A DNA stretch of 64,000 nucleotides, taken from Diadophis punctatus similis. Lineage: Eukaryota > Chordata > Lepidosauria > Squamata > Dipsadidae. The translations under genes and the position numbers were made by a program. Location of the stretch: the NCBI GenBank assembly GCA_023053685.1, contig JALIGW010000021.1, positions 12,752,498 through 12,816,497 on the forward strand, in the 5' to 3' direction. The stretch's first letter is position 1, and every line of letters begins with the position of its first letter. Of the stretch, positions 33,443-42,745 are shown piece by piece. The notes beneath the pieces are model-generated. The model did no database searches. It had not been told where the DNA came from and saw nothing but the letters and a program-made list of their open reading frames with translations.

Positions 33443-33666
33443 CACCTGGAAGGAGGTGACAAGGATCAGTTTGCCTTTGACCCACAGCTGGATCATGAAG
33501 AGATCTACTGCCTTGGGTCTACCAGGAGCTACACCCATCACCGACGGGTTGGTGAATCTCTCCTGGGCTGTTCTGCATGGCCTTACCATTTCTAGGGATG
33601 TCGGTCTGTTGCCGGCTTATCTTGCCTTCCAGTTGGTGGGTTGCGTGTATCCTGGGTGTTGTGCGG
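33443..33666 (+). pseudogene. CNMD: CNMD (chondromodulin-1) last exon, disabled
   Basis: The acceptor TTGCTTTCCTTTTCAG ends at 33442. The frame entered there reads FDPQLDHEEIYC and STRSYTH, then WPYHF, matching the CNMD C-terminus (family: FDPRLDHEGICC, RRSYTH, WPYNYQGCRS). A TAG at 33593-33595 stands where the family has Gln. About 12 bases later one nucleotide is missing and the match continues in another frame as CRLILPSSWWVACILGVV (family: CRVIMPCSWWVARILGMV). The normal stop is replaced by CGG. At least four cysteines of the disulphide-rich C-terminal domain are changed (to Tyr, Ser, His, Gly). Only the splice acceptor looks intact. The position, convergent with SUGT1, fits the orthologous locus. 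Confidence 0.9.
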
Positions 33667-33951
33667 AAGAAAACGAAAGGAAACAATCCTAGATTGCAGA
33701 CTAACATCCCAGAGTCCCGAACCAACAAATTACAACCCCGAGTTTATGCGGAAGTGAAAGCACTTTCAAAAACAAAAGAAAATGCCATCACCTGCTGCAG
33801 ACATAAATAAAACAGAACCCTTGCGTTAATATTTTATGCACTACATAAATGAAAAGCTGTAACTTAAAAGGAGCCTCTAAACACCGCAAAGAAGGGCAAT
33901 TTTGTAAAAAGAAAATCAATTTATGTCTCAAAATTTGGATAGGGGAGGGGA
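33667..33951. other. Former CNMD 3' flank; nothing else seen
   Basis: No clear polyadenylation signal near the exon. Unassigned. Confidence 0.4.
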
Positions 33952-34076
33952 GGGTAGAGTAGAGTAGAGTAGAGTAGAGTAGAGTAGAGTAGAGTAGAGT
34001 AGAGTAGAGTAGAGTAGAGTAGAGTAGAGTAGAGTAGAGTAGAGTAGAGTAGAGTAGAGTAGAGTAGAGTAGAGTA
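33952..34076 (+). repeat. (AGAGT)n pentamer array
   Basis: About 24 perfect units, 50 bp from the 3' end of a minus-strand CR1. Confidence 0.97.
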
Positions 34077-34124
34077 AAATGAGCAGAACAGAATATAGAA
34101 ATTGACCTGAACAGAATAGAATAA

Positions 34125-34529
34125 GAATAGAATAGGTTGGAAGAGACTTTGGAGGTCTTCTAGTCCAACCCCCTGCTCAATTAGGAAGTCCTATACCATT
34201 TCAGACAGTCCAATCACCTCTTAAAAACTTCCAGTGTTGGAGCATTTACAACTTCTGGAGGCAAGTAGTTCCACTGGTTAATTGTCCTCACTGTCAGGAA
34301 ATTTTTCCTTAGTTCAGGTTGCTTCTCTCCTTGATTATTTTCCATCCATCGTTTCTTGTCCTGCCTTCTGGTGCTTTGGAGAATAGCTTCACTCTCTCTT
34401 CTTTGTGGCAGCCCCTCAAATATAGAAAGAACACTACTATCATGTCTCCCCTAGTCCTTCTTTTCATTAAACTAGACATACCCAATTCCAGCAACCATTC
34501 TTCATATGTTTTAGCCTCCAGTCCTCTAA
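34125..34529 (-). mobile_element. CR1 LINE, 3' part, left of SINE insertion
   Basis: AGGTTGGAAGAGACTTTGGA on the plus strand. The minus frame encodes RGLEAKTYEEWLLELGMSSL and KRRTRGDMIVVF. Interrupted at AGTCCTCTAA. Confidence 0.92.
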
Positions 34530-34685
34530 CAGCAATAGCACTTAGACTTATATACTGCTTCACAGCCCTCTCTGAGTGGTTTACAGAGTCAGCATATTCC
34601 CAACAATCTGGGTCTTCATTTTACCGACCTCGGAAGGACGGAAGGCTGAGTCCACCTTGAGATGGTCAGGATCGAACTCCGGGCA
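34530..34685 (-). mobile_element. SINE1 copy inserted in CR1
   Basis: AGCAATAGCACTTAGACTTA start (inverse of the SINE end), CAATCTGGGTCTTCATTTTA. Head truncated. Confidence 0.85.
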
Positions 34686-34925
34686 GTAGTTTTTATAGCA
34701 GTAGCATTAGTACTTCGACTTATATACTGGGCTTTACAGCCCTCTCTAAGCGACTTACAGAGTGAGCTTATTGCCCCCAACAATCTGGGTCCTCATTTTA
34801 CCGACCTCGGAAGGATGGAAGGCTGAGTTAACCTTGAGCCTGGTGAGAATCGAACTGCCAAATTGCAGGCAGCCGGCAGGCCGCAGAAGTAGCCTGCAGT
34901 ACTGCATTCTAACCACTGCGCCACC
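34686..34925 (-). mobile_element. Second SINE1 copy, full length
   Basis: AGCAGTAGCATTAGTACTTC to GCAGTACTGCATTCTAACCA and CTGCGCCACCAC. The SINE pair is bounded by AGTCCTCTAA and AGTCCCCTAA, a 10-bp duplication with one change. Confidence 0.87.
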
Positions 34926-35098
34926 ACAGTCCCCTAATCCTCTTTGTTGCTCTTCTCTGCACTCTTCCTAGAGTCTCGACATCTTTTTCACATCGTGGCA
35001 ACCAAAACTGGATGCAGTATTCCAAGTGTGGGCTTACCAAGGCATTATAAAGTGGTATTAAGACTTCACATGATCTTGACTATATCCCTCTGGCTACC
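34926..35098 (-). mobile_element. CR1 LINE, right of SINE insertion
   Basis: CCCCTAATCCTCTTTGTTGC, then GTCTCGACATCTTTTTCACA and AAAACTGGATGCAGTATTCC, the expected continuation of ORF2 upstream of the break. Confidence 0.9.
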
Positions 35099-35104
35099 TT
35101 AAGT

Positions 35105-35240
35105 CAGTGTTTCCCAACCTTGGCAACTTGAAGATATCTGGACTTCAACTCCCAGAATTCCCCAGCCAGCATTCGCTGGCTGGGGAATTCTGGGAGTTGA
35201 AGTCCAGATATCTTCAAGTTGCCAAGGTTAGGAAACACTG
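35105..35240. mobile_element. Family C palindromic MITE with 8-bp duplication
   Basis: CAGTGTTTCCCAACCTTGGC to GCCAAGGTTAGGAAACACTG, an almost perfect 136-bp palindrome centred on CAGCATTCGCTG. Flanks CCTTAAGT and ACTTAAGT (one change). 5'-CAGTG ends and 8-bp duplication point to hAT mobilisation. Confidence 0.9.
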
Positions 35241-35248
35241 ACTTAAGT

Positions 35249-36008
35249 ATTGCTTCTGAGCAATATAAATTTTCCAACACACAAATTCCTTGTTAAGTGA
35301 AATTCAGCCTGTCACACACCCTTAGCTGAACAAAATAAGCGTGAACATTGGCTCCTGCTAAGATTGTTAGTTCCCCGAGAGTATTTTTTTTCCACGATGT
35401 AGAGAGGCATGAATAGAAAAACTCCTTTCTGGTTTTATTCAGATAGGACTGGATCATTACAAAGCTGGAAAGAACTAATTTCCTTACTCCTTTTCTCCCT
35501 GAACTGCTGCCAGAAATGAAAAGACGAAAGAAAAGCAGTGAAAATTAAAAATTGGGTTATGGGATCAGCAAAAGCCATTAAAATCTCTCTTTGGAGAAGC
35601 CGCCGCTGCCACCAACATCTTGATTTTGCTGTATTCTATGACATAAAAAATATATGAGGATTTAGCATAACGGTTGATAGCTGGAGTTGCATCTTAGCAA
35701 AGATTGCACTGGGTTTTTTTAGGGTTATGAAAAAGTATTTCCTTCCAACACAGAAAAAACTTTAGTTCTGCTTTTATTTTTACATTTAATTTCTCAAATC
35801 TTTTGTCAAAGGAAAATGGGGGTTTTTCACTGGCAGCGGTACACCCATATTTTGATTTAGTGTTCAGCTCCCTCTACTGCTACTGAGAAAATACAGCATT
35901 ATTTTATTACCAAGGGCAAGCAGAAGGCACCGGAGAAGGGAATTTTGAATGCAGTTTTCCTGTATTTCTTGAAATGGCATGGAGAACAAACCTTTAAAGT
36001 ACTGGCTT
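35249..36008. other. No recognisable feature
   Basis: No exon or repeat recognised. Confidence 0.4.
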
Positions 36009-36147
36009 TGAAGGAAGGAAGGAAGGAAGGAAGGAAGGAAGGAAGGAAGGAAGGAAGGAAGGAAGGAGGGAGGGAGGGAGGGAGGGAGGGAGGGAGGGAG
36101 GGAGGGAAGGAAGGAAGGAAGGAAGGAAGGAAGGAAGGAAGGAAGGA
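36009..36147 (+). repeat. (GGAA)n-(GGGA)n-(GGAA)n
   Basis: Three-block tetramer array, symmetrical around a (GGGA)n core. Confidence 0.97.
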
Positions 36148-36350
36148 TCAGCTTGATTTAAATGATTAAAAAAAAAACCTGATTGAAAAAGCGGTCCGCT
36201 TTCATTCTATGTAGGATGAATTCACCCATTGTTCCTTTGCACAACAAAATGCAAGTTTTGAAATTTCAGCACCATTCATTCTATATCTCCATGACCCAAG
36301 ACAGATTTCTAGCGTTTAATTTTGAAAAATATATATGTAAAAACAAGTAC

Positions 36351-36732
36351 AGCTAATCCTTGACTTACAAGAGTTCGTTTACTGACGGTTCGAAGTTAGA
36401 ACGTTACTGGGAAAAAGTGACTTATGATTGCTTTTCACACTTACGACTGTTGCAGCTCATGTGATCAAAATTCAAATGCTTGGCAACTGGCATGTACTTA
36501 TGACGGTTGCAGTGTCCCGGGGTCATGTGATCCCCTTTTGCAACCTCCTAACAAGCAAAGTCAATGGGAAAGCACTTAACAACCGTGCTATTAACTTAGA
36601 ACCGTGGTGATTCACTTAACAACTGTGGCAAAAAAGGTCGTAAAATGGGGCAAAATTCATTTAACAACCATCTAGTTTAGCAACATAAATTTTGGACTCT
36701 ATTGTGGTTGTAAGTCGAGGACTACCTGTGAT
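36351..36732 (-). mobile_element. Family A MITE
   Basis: ACAGCTAATCCTTGACTTAC to GTAAGTCGAGGACTACCTG. Interior ATTCAAATGCTTGGCAACTG and AACAAGCAAAGTCAATGGGA. Confidence 0.85.
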
Positions 36733-36819
36733 TTTTGCAAGCTGGCTTGCAGTCTTTAGGTGTGTTGCAGAAACAATTATTAGCTAACAGTTACTCCGAG
36801 TAAAATTCTACATGGAGAA

Positions 36820-36928
36820 TATCCCAAAGGTGTTTTTCCAAAAGACAATTGGATTTTCTTGGGTTATTTTTTTCCTCCCTTTACTTGAAAATATTTCACT
36901 TCTAATCCAAGCAGCTTCATCAGTTCTC
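36820..36928. mobile_element. Family B hairpin arm, diverged
   Basis: ATCCCAAAGGTGTTTTTCCA, AAATATTTCACTTCTAATCC and AAGCAGCTTCATCAGTTCTC. Confidence 0.7.
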
Positions 36929-36934
36929 TGTGTG

Positions 36935-36972
<38 letters not shown>
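36929..36972 (+). repeat. (TG)n(CG)n(CA)n self-complementary repeat
   Basis: TGTGTGTGCGCGCACACACA then (CA)n; alternating purine-pyrimidine with a short palindrome at its left end. Confidence 0.95.
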
Positions 36973-36973
<1 letters not shown>

Positions 36974-37825
36974 CTATAAAAAAGGGGAGAATTTAATGTT
37001 TCTTCCTTTTTTTTGGCGTCCAGCTGAGGTGGATTCTGTTAAATTTATTTGGCATTTGGATCTTTTTTTCCCCTTTTGTTCACCAATTTATTAGTGCTAG
37101 ATTATTATTATTATTTGTATTTTACCTTTTATAATGAAACAAAATATATTTAAATAGAAGATCATTTCCACAGGCCTCTCTCTCATTTAATTCCTGATTG
37201 GGCCTCTCGGCTGCCTCATTCAGTTCAGATTGAAATTTTAAAAAAAAACAAGAAATCATTTTAAAAGATTCAGCCGCTTTTTTGCCTCAAGGCGGCCAAA
37301 AAAACCCACAAAAAAAACCCAATGAAATCTTTGCCTGGTTATCTGAATGGGATACATGGTACCTTTAATGAAAGCGCAGAAGTATCTCTTAATAGGCATT
37401 TCACATCTGAACAAATCCACGAAGGCCTTCCGATGACAAAATATATCAAGCAGCCATTGGTGTGGAGAGAATTGCTCCAACTTGGGCTAAAGGCTATCGG
37501 GACTCCTCCCAATTTTTCTCTTGAGCTCTGCGAAATGAGCCTTAAGTGACAAGGGAGATTTCTTTTTGAAAGAGGATTCAGCGATGTGTTACAAAAATGA
37601 TAATCTGTGTCATTGCAGGAATTTCGCTGTTCAGTGGGGTTGGGACTCTTAACTCACTCTCTCTCTCGAAATAAAGGTAATTTGCCAATTGCACAGGAAA
37701 TTCGGATTATTCCGTCTGGTTACAACGGTTTCACATTTCATTTAGGGACGTTAAGGAGAGATAACAAGTACCAAGATTCTTTTAATTCTACGGGTGAAGC
37801 GTAGAATTCAAGCAACACGGAAATA
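36973..37825. other. No recognisable feature
   Basis: Unique-looking, A/T runs. No exon recognised. Confidence 0.4.
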
Positions 37826-38110
37826 CAGATGGTCCTCATTCAACGACCACTTGTTCGGCTCTGAACAAGTGGTTGTTACGACTGGATCTCATGTTTATGG
37901 TCAGTGCAATGTTGCTTGCTTGTGTGATTGTGTCCTGGGCGTTTGGCACCTTGCTGGCAATTGCAAAGTCAAACAGCTTCCTGCCCTCCGACTTTCATCA
38001 TGGTTTGGGACATTCCTTCCTGCTTTCCCACAAGCGAAGTTAATGGCGGGAATGTGGAAGTTGCGGTCATGTGAAGTCCTTGCTTAACATGTATAATCAC
38101 ACGTGTTAGA
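37826..38110. mobile_element. Family A-related MITE, diverged
   Basis: AGATGGTCCTCATTCAACGA, with GTTGTTACGACTGGATCTCA and CATGTGAAGTCCTTGCTTAA. Same theme as family A but weakly conserved. Confidence 0.45.
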
Positions 38111-38330
38111 AGCACCCAGGCACTTCTGGGTTGGAAGGGTTAGCCAGTGACATCACCCTTGCCCTCGGGACACCGAATTGGAGGCTCCTTTTATGTCTCC
38201 GACAGGAGCTTGAGCCATGGACAGGAGCTCAACCGCACCCCATGGCAGCTCAGGGTCTCGAACGTGGGCTTGCTAACCTCCCGCCCAGCGCTCCAACCAC
38301 TCGCGCCACCGTGCTCCTTTTAACCGCACT
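38111..38330 (-). mobile_element. tRNA-like SINE, third type
   Basis: Minus strand: GGTGGCGCGAGTGGTTGGAG (A box), CACGTTCGAGACCCTGAG (B box), then CAAGCTCCTGTCGGAGACAT and a degenerate end. Family not recognised. Confidence 0.55.
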
Positions 38331-38472
38331 GCTTAACGACAAAGTTCCCAGTGCTAATTACTGTCAATATATGAGGAGTACTACACCTTGTGTGATGATG
38401 TGTGTATGCTTTAACCAATCTGTTGTCCTGATTTTACGGCATCGAATTATAACACTGTTCTAAGTGAAGTAT

Positions 38473-38823
38473 AGGGACCCGGTGGCTCAGTGGCTAAGAC
38501 GCTGAGCTTGTCGATCAGAAAGGTCGGCAGTTCGGCGGTTCGAATCCCTAGCGCCGCGTAATGGGGTGAGCTCCCGTTACTTGTCCCAGCTTTTGCCAAC
38601 CTAGCAGTTCGAAAGCACGTAAAAAAGGCAAGTAGAAAAATAGGGACCACCTTTGGTGGGAAGGTAACAGCGCTCCATGCGCCGTCGGCATTTAGTCATG
38701 CCAGCCACATGACCACGGAGGCGTCTTTGGACAGCACTGGCTCTTTGGCTTTGAAACAGAGATGAGCACCGCCCCCTAGAGCCGGAAACGACTGGCACTC
38801 ATGTGCAGGGGAACCTTTATCTT
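38473..38823 (+). mobile_element. Sauria SINE with 12-bp target duplication
   Basis: AGGGACCCGGTGGCTCAGTG, B box GCGGTTCGAATCCCTAGCG, body GCCAGCCACATGACCACGGA, tail GGGGAACCTTTATCTT. Flanked by TAAGTGAAGTAT and TAAGTTAAGTAT. Confidence 0.93.
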
Positions 38824-39032
38824 TAAGTTAAGTATTATAATGCTTACACAGCAGTCTGCTATTTTTTTATTATTAATAGAAAAGTGTGGCATGAATCTTA
38901 AATTTTATCATGCAGAAGCATCCTTATGGGCTACACAGCTCATTAAAACTCACAATGACAACTTGCACTTGGCAACTGCTCGACAAACGAAAGGAGCCCG
39001 ACTTGTTTAAGTAAAAGTTATATATTTACAAT

Positions 39033-39038
39033 TTTATT
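39033..39038 (-). promoter_or_regulatory. SUGT1: Likely SUGT1 polyadenylation signal
   Basis: AATAAA on the minus strand (TTTATT on plus), about 400 nt past the SUGT1 stop codon; the first clean hexamer in that stretch that I noticed. No cleavage-site evidence. Confidence 0.45.
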
Positions 39039-39439
39039 TGGAAGCAAAGTTAAGCCAAACAATCTTTAACACTACAGCCAAAACGTGTGTGCACCCCAAT
39101 ATCGCTAGAGCAAATAAATTATTTTAAAGGGATCGAGTGTTATTTTAATAAGGCAATAATCCTAAATAGTCCAATTAAACGCCTTCTTAATTCTCCAAAT
39201 GCATCACCAAGCGAGCCAAGGACTGGGTTCGAATCCTCCCCCCCCCCCCCAAAAAAAAACACCTTCATGGGAACAGCAGCAAGAAGAGCTCTCATTCTTG
39301 ATTACAGCTCTTAAATATCTTCATGAAGAGGTCCGGCTGCTGTAGGTCAAGGTACGAAAACGGGAATCATCTTCTGAACCAGCATTCAGGGCTTCTGTGT
39401 CCACCTATAACAGGGTTCCACAAACCACGATCAAGAAGA

Positions 39440-39541
39440 TCAGAACTTCTTCCATTCCATGTTTTCTGGAGGACTGACGTCTACTTTTCTTTTACCCACG
39501 TCAGACCAATTTGTGCTCAACACCGTCCCGCCCGATTCCAT
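39440..39541 (-). CDS. SUGT1: SUGT1 terminal coding exon (SGS domain end)
   Basis: The acceptor CTTTTACAG (plus CTGTAAAAG from 39542) is followed in phase 0 by 33 codons and TGA at 39440-39442. It encodes [20 protein letters not shown] and then [13 protein letters not shown]. The family ends [20 protein letters not shown]...NPPDDMEWKKY, so the C-terminus is full length with a Phe end and conservative changes. The SGS domain of SGT1 binds client-recognition partners (LRR proteins, S100 proteins) and is needed for kinetochore assembly and NLR stability. Joins in frame to the exon at 40156. Confidence 0.96.
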   Translation of the reverse strand: MESGGTVLSTNWSDVGKRKVDVSPPENMEWKKF

Positions 39542-39639
39542 CTGTAAAAGAAATAATAATATATGAGCCTTCAATGAACGAGTGTCAAGATTTTATAACA
39601 TCACTAATCAATTTCTGAAGACATGAGGAAAGCAATACT

Positions 39640-39763
39640 GAGGTGGGTAAAATGAGGACCCAGGTTGTTGGGGGCAATATGCTGAACTCTGTAAACCGCT
39701 TAGAGAGGGCTGTAAAGCACTATGAAGCGGTATATAAGTCTAAGTGCTATTGCTATTGCTAAT
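39640..39763 (+). mobile_element. SINE1 3' half
   Basis: GAGGTGGGTAAAATGAGGAC to TCTAAGTGCTATTGCTATTG. Confidence 0.9.
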
Positions 39764-39855
39764 ACTCCAATAACTCCCACAACTGTAGTCAATTCAGAAA
39801 ATATCTAACTGATGGGAGGAAAGGAAGGAATAATACAGAAGAAAAATATAGCCTC

Positions 39856-39920
39856 TCCTGCTCGAGCAGGGGGTTGGACTAGAGGACCTCCAAAGTCCCT
39901 TCCAACTGTGTTCTGTGTTT
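39856..39920 (+). mobile_element. CR1 3' tail
   Basis: TGCTCGAGCAGGGGGTTGGA, then GACCTCCAAAGTCCCTTCCA. Confidence 0.8.
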
Positions 39921-40084
39921 GATGAGTGAAAATGAAGTCTGTCTTTTCCTAACAGAAAGACACCTTTGCCACAGGCTATTTCTCTCTCAAATGCTAAAAT
40001 CAGTTTATATCTGCAATGTGATAAGCCCAACTCGAAATTCACAGGGCAAAAAGAAAAGAAGAAAACAAAACATTGTTTTCTTCC

Positions 40085-40146
40085 AGAGTCTCTGTGGAGT
40101 GGGCGGCATACAAGTGCGAATAATAAATATAAATAAATAAATAAAA
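40085..40146 (+). mobile_element. LINE 3' tail, GGGCGGCATACAAG type
   Basis: GGGCGGCATACAAGTGCGAA and (AAAT)n. Sits only 10 bp from the SUGT1 exon donor. Confidence 0.6.
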
Positions 40147-40155
40147 ATATCTTAC

Positions 40156-40343
40156 AAATGATTTGTTCATGGCACGCTTCACTTCGTCTGTGCCGTCCGA
40201 ATAGATTTGTTGGAAAAGTTTGTTCAAAGCCGCGTCGCCTTCCAATTTTTCATTCTTCTCTTCTTCCTTGATTTCCCCCACTAATTTATCCCAATTCTTT
40301 GTGTGGTGTGAAGATGACGGATAGTGATGCGTGGGGTTTGAAG
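40156..40343 (-). CDS. SUGT1: SUGT1 penultimate exon (SGS domain)
   Basis: Acceptor TTTGTTTTGCAG, donor AAATCATTT-GTAAGA. Phase: two bases complete a codon, then 62 codons. Encodes [40 protein letters not shown] and [22 protein letters not shown]. The family sequence is almost identical from YPSSS onward ([13 protein letters not shown], the SGS core). The first residues (SNPTHH) differ from the mammalian VKNL. Highly conserved and without disablement: an active gene. Confidence 0.97.
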
Positions 40344-40616
40344 CTGCAAAACAAATTGAAGCAGGTAATATCAACCCCATGTCTCAACTTTTATGGATAA
40401 AGTATTTTGTTTCCGGTATTTATCCACTGAGATATTTCTCTTTAGCAATAATCAATTTAGCGGCTAAATGGGAAAAAATTGATGTTTTTTTTTTTAACTT
40501 TGTAAGTTTAAGTTCCAACACGTGCCTTTTTTCTATCACTCTGCCTTGCACATCTTGCTTTGAAGCTATAAATTACATGTTCTCATTTGTGATAGAATAG
40601 AGGCCTCTAGTTGAAG

Positions 40617-40703
40617 ATTTGTGGACTTCCAACTCCCAGAATTCTGGCTGGGGAATTCTGGGAGTTGAAGTCCACTAGTCTTAAAGTTGACAAATTTGGA
40701 GAC
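40617..40703. mobile_element. Family C palindromic element, short copy
   Basis: GTGGACTTCCAACTCCCAGA / CTGGGAGTTGAAGTCCACTA arms with a short loop, then TCTTAAAGTTGACAAATTTG. Confidence 0.8.
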
Positions 40704-41146
40704 TGCTGCTTCATAATTTTGCTAAGAAGTCCGGCCAGCCGGAAGATGAATAGTTGTCTGCCACATCTATTCATCTCCGCCCCCTGCCTTTTATCCCCAG
40801 AACTAGGGTGGGGCTTCGCTAGCAGCGGTGGCTCTTCCGTCCCAAGGACCGGCCCATAGATTTCCACTGCTCTCCTCTGCCTTCTGCGCATCTGCGCGTC
40901 AGGCATTGGACCCAGCTGTTCCTCCTCTTCCTCATCATCCCCCTCCAGACCTGGGGGCTATTGATTCTCCATCTGAGGGGTGACGGACAGCCAAGGCTCC
41001 GCTTCTGTCTCTCTCTCTCTGCCAGCTCCATTCCCTCTTCCCCCTCGGAGCTCTCAGGTTGCCTTGATGCTGGTCCTGACTCCCACGCCTCGTCCTCCTC
41101 CTCTGATTCGGCTGCTGGAGGGGCCGGCGGCCAACAGGCCACAATA
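40704..41146 (-). mobile_element. LTR copy related to the solo LTRs, 3' end unclear
   Basis: Minus strand starts TATTGTGGCC (others TGTTGTGGCC, TGCTGTGGTC). The frame in the same register encodes acidic residues: PPAAESEEEDEAWESGPAS and GMELAERERQKR. After a frame change it encodes MRRRQRRAVE. A TATA-like GGATAAAAGG follows near 40800. No matching 5-bp duplication found at the ends. Lies in a SUGT1 intron. Confidence 0.65.
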
Positions 41147-42140
41147 TTTGAACATAAAATGAATACTCCTGAATACTCAGACAGCAGATCTTCCTTTCTG
41201 AAGTTTCTTTCCCTCTAACCAGACTTACTGCTTGGATAAATCAGGATTCAAGGAAGGCTTGCTCTTTTTATAGTGTTCTCCAGTCTGCTTTTCTATCACA
41301 TATTATTATTATGCAAAGGACTAAAATCCAAGTTTTAACAATGCCTCCGAGAACTGTAGATCTGCTCCTTATGGCTAGCTTTGCTTAATCAGAGGGGCAA
41401 TCGTGACTCTGTGAATTGATCAACACCAAGGTTGGTTTTAATGAAGAATCATGACCGACGCAAAAGGAAACATAGGCAGGAAATTTAAACGTGGAAGGAG
41501 ACTTGATGGTTCTCTCAGATCAGACAGTAAATCTACCCAACCTCTCCTGGTGCCACCTTTCAATCTAAGATCATTTGCTAGTCCACATGCTAACACAAAC
41601 CTGGTACACCTGTTTGTGTATCAGAATTCTCTTGTCCTTCTAATTTGTCCCATCGTACAACTTCTGGTTTCTTCATTTTTATCTCAATCTATAGAAGAAG
41701 AAAAAGCATTTAATAGATTAACCCTTTTGAGAAGATTAGTGTTTGTGACAAATACGAAGGGAAATTTTGATGACCCATAACATTGGGGTGTTTTTTTTAA
41801 AAAAAAATGTACTTTGTCCCATTTTCTTTAAAAAAAATTTAAAAGGAATACAGTAAGAGTAACATCGTGAGTCATATTCATCCTTTCAGAAAATAGCCTG
41901 AATTAGACTGTAATTACAATTCATGCTGTAAGTACAGGGAAATTTCAGGATAAACGCAGGATTTCTCCCACTGAGCATTTAAGCATTCTGATTTTTTAAA
42001 AAAATACAGGAGAATGCTTGTAACTTTGGATTTGGGGATGATGCGTGCAAAAAACCCTCAAATAATCCATCAAGATCTTGACAGGCAACTTGCAGGTTTC
42101 CATGTGGCTGAAACTCTGGATAGCGAGGTGGGTGACATAT
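41147..42140. other. Intron sequence; nothing recognised
   Basis: I searched here for the missing SUGT1 exon without success. Confidence 0.4.
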
Positions 42141-42141
42141 A

Positions 42142-42745
42142 GAGGTAGTCCTCAGTTTACGACCATAGAGCCCCAAATTTGTCATTAAGTGAGACATTTG
42201 TTAAGTGAGTTTTCCCACCTTAACAGAGTTATGTGAATCATTGCTGTTGATAAATGAGTAACCTGGTTGTTAAATGAACCTGGCTTCCCCATTGACTTAG
42301 CACTTAGCAATAGCACTTAGACTTATATACCGCTTCATAGTGCTTTACAGCCCTCTCTAAGCGGTTTACAGAGTTCAGCATTTTGCCCCCAACAATCTGG
42401 GTCCTCATTTTACCCACCTTGGAAGGATGGAAGGCTGAGTCAACCTTGAGCCGGTGAGATTTGAACAGCTGAACTGCTGAACTAGCAGTAGCCTGCAGTG
42501 CTGCATTTAACCACTGCACCAACTCAGCTTCCGACTTCACTTGTCGGAAGGTCGCAAAAGGGGATCATGTGACCCCGGAACACTGCAACTGTTATAAGTA
42601 CATGCCAGTTGCCAAGCATCTAAATTTTGATCACGTGATCACGGAGATGTTGCAATGGTCGTAACTGTGAATAATGGTCATAAGTCACTTTTTTTTCAGT
42701 GGCCTTGTAACTGAACGGTCACTAAATGAACTGTTTTAACCTGTA
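42142..42745 (+). mobile_element. Family A MITE split by a SINE1
   Basis: AGGTAGTCCTCAGTTTACGA to about 42300, then the inserted SINE, then CTTCACTTGTCGGAAGGTCG to CACTAAATGAACTGTTTTAA. Confidence 0.85.
42301..42533 (-). mobile_element. SINE1 inserted in family A MITE
   Basis: AGCAATAGCACTTAGACTTA to CCTGCAGTGCTGCATTTAAC and CACTGCACCAAC. GACTT borders both sides. Confidence 0.87.

Noticed and set aside
40440..40500. Peptide NLAAKWEKID resembling the missing SUGT1 AVRWEKLE segment
   Set aside because: It is on the plus strand, opposite to SUGT1, with no splice sites.
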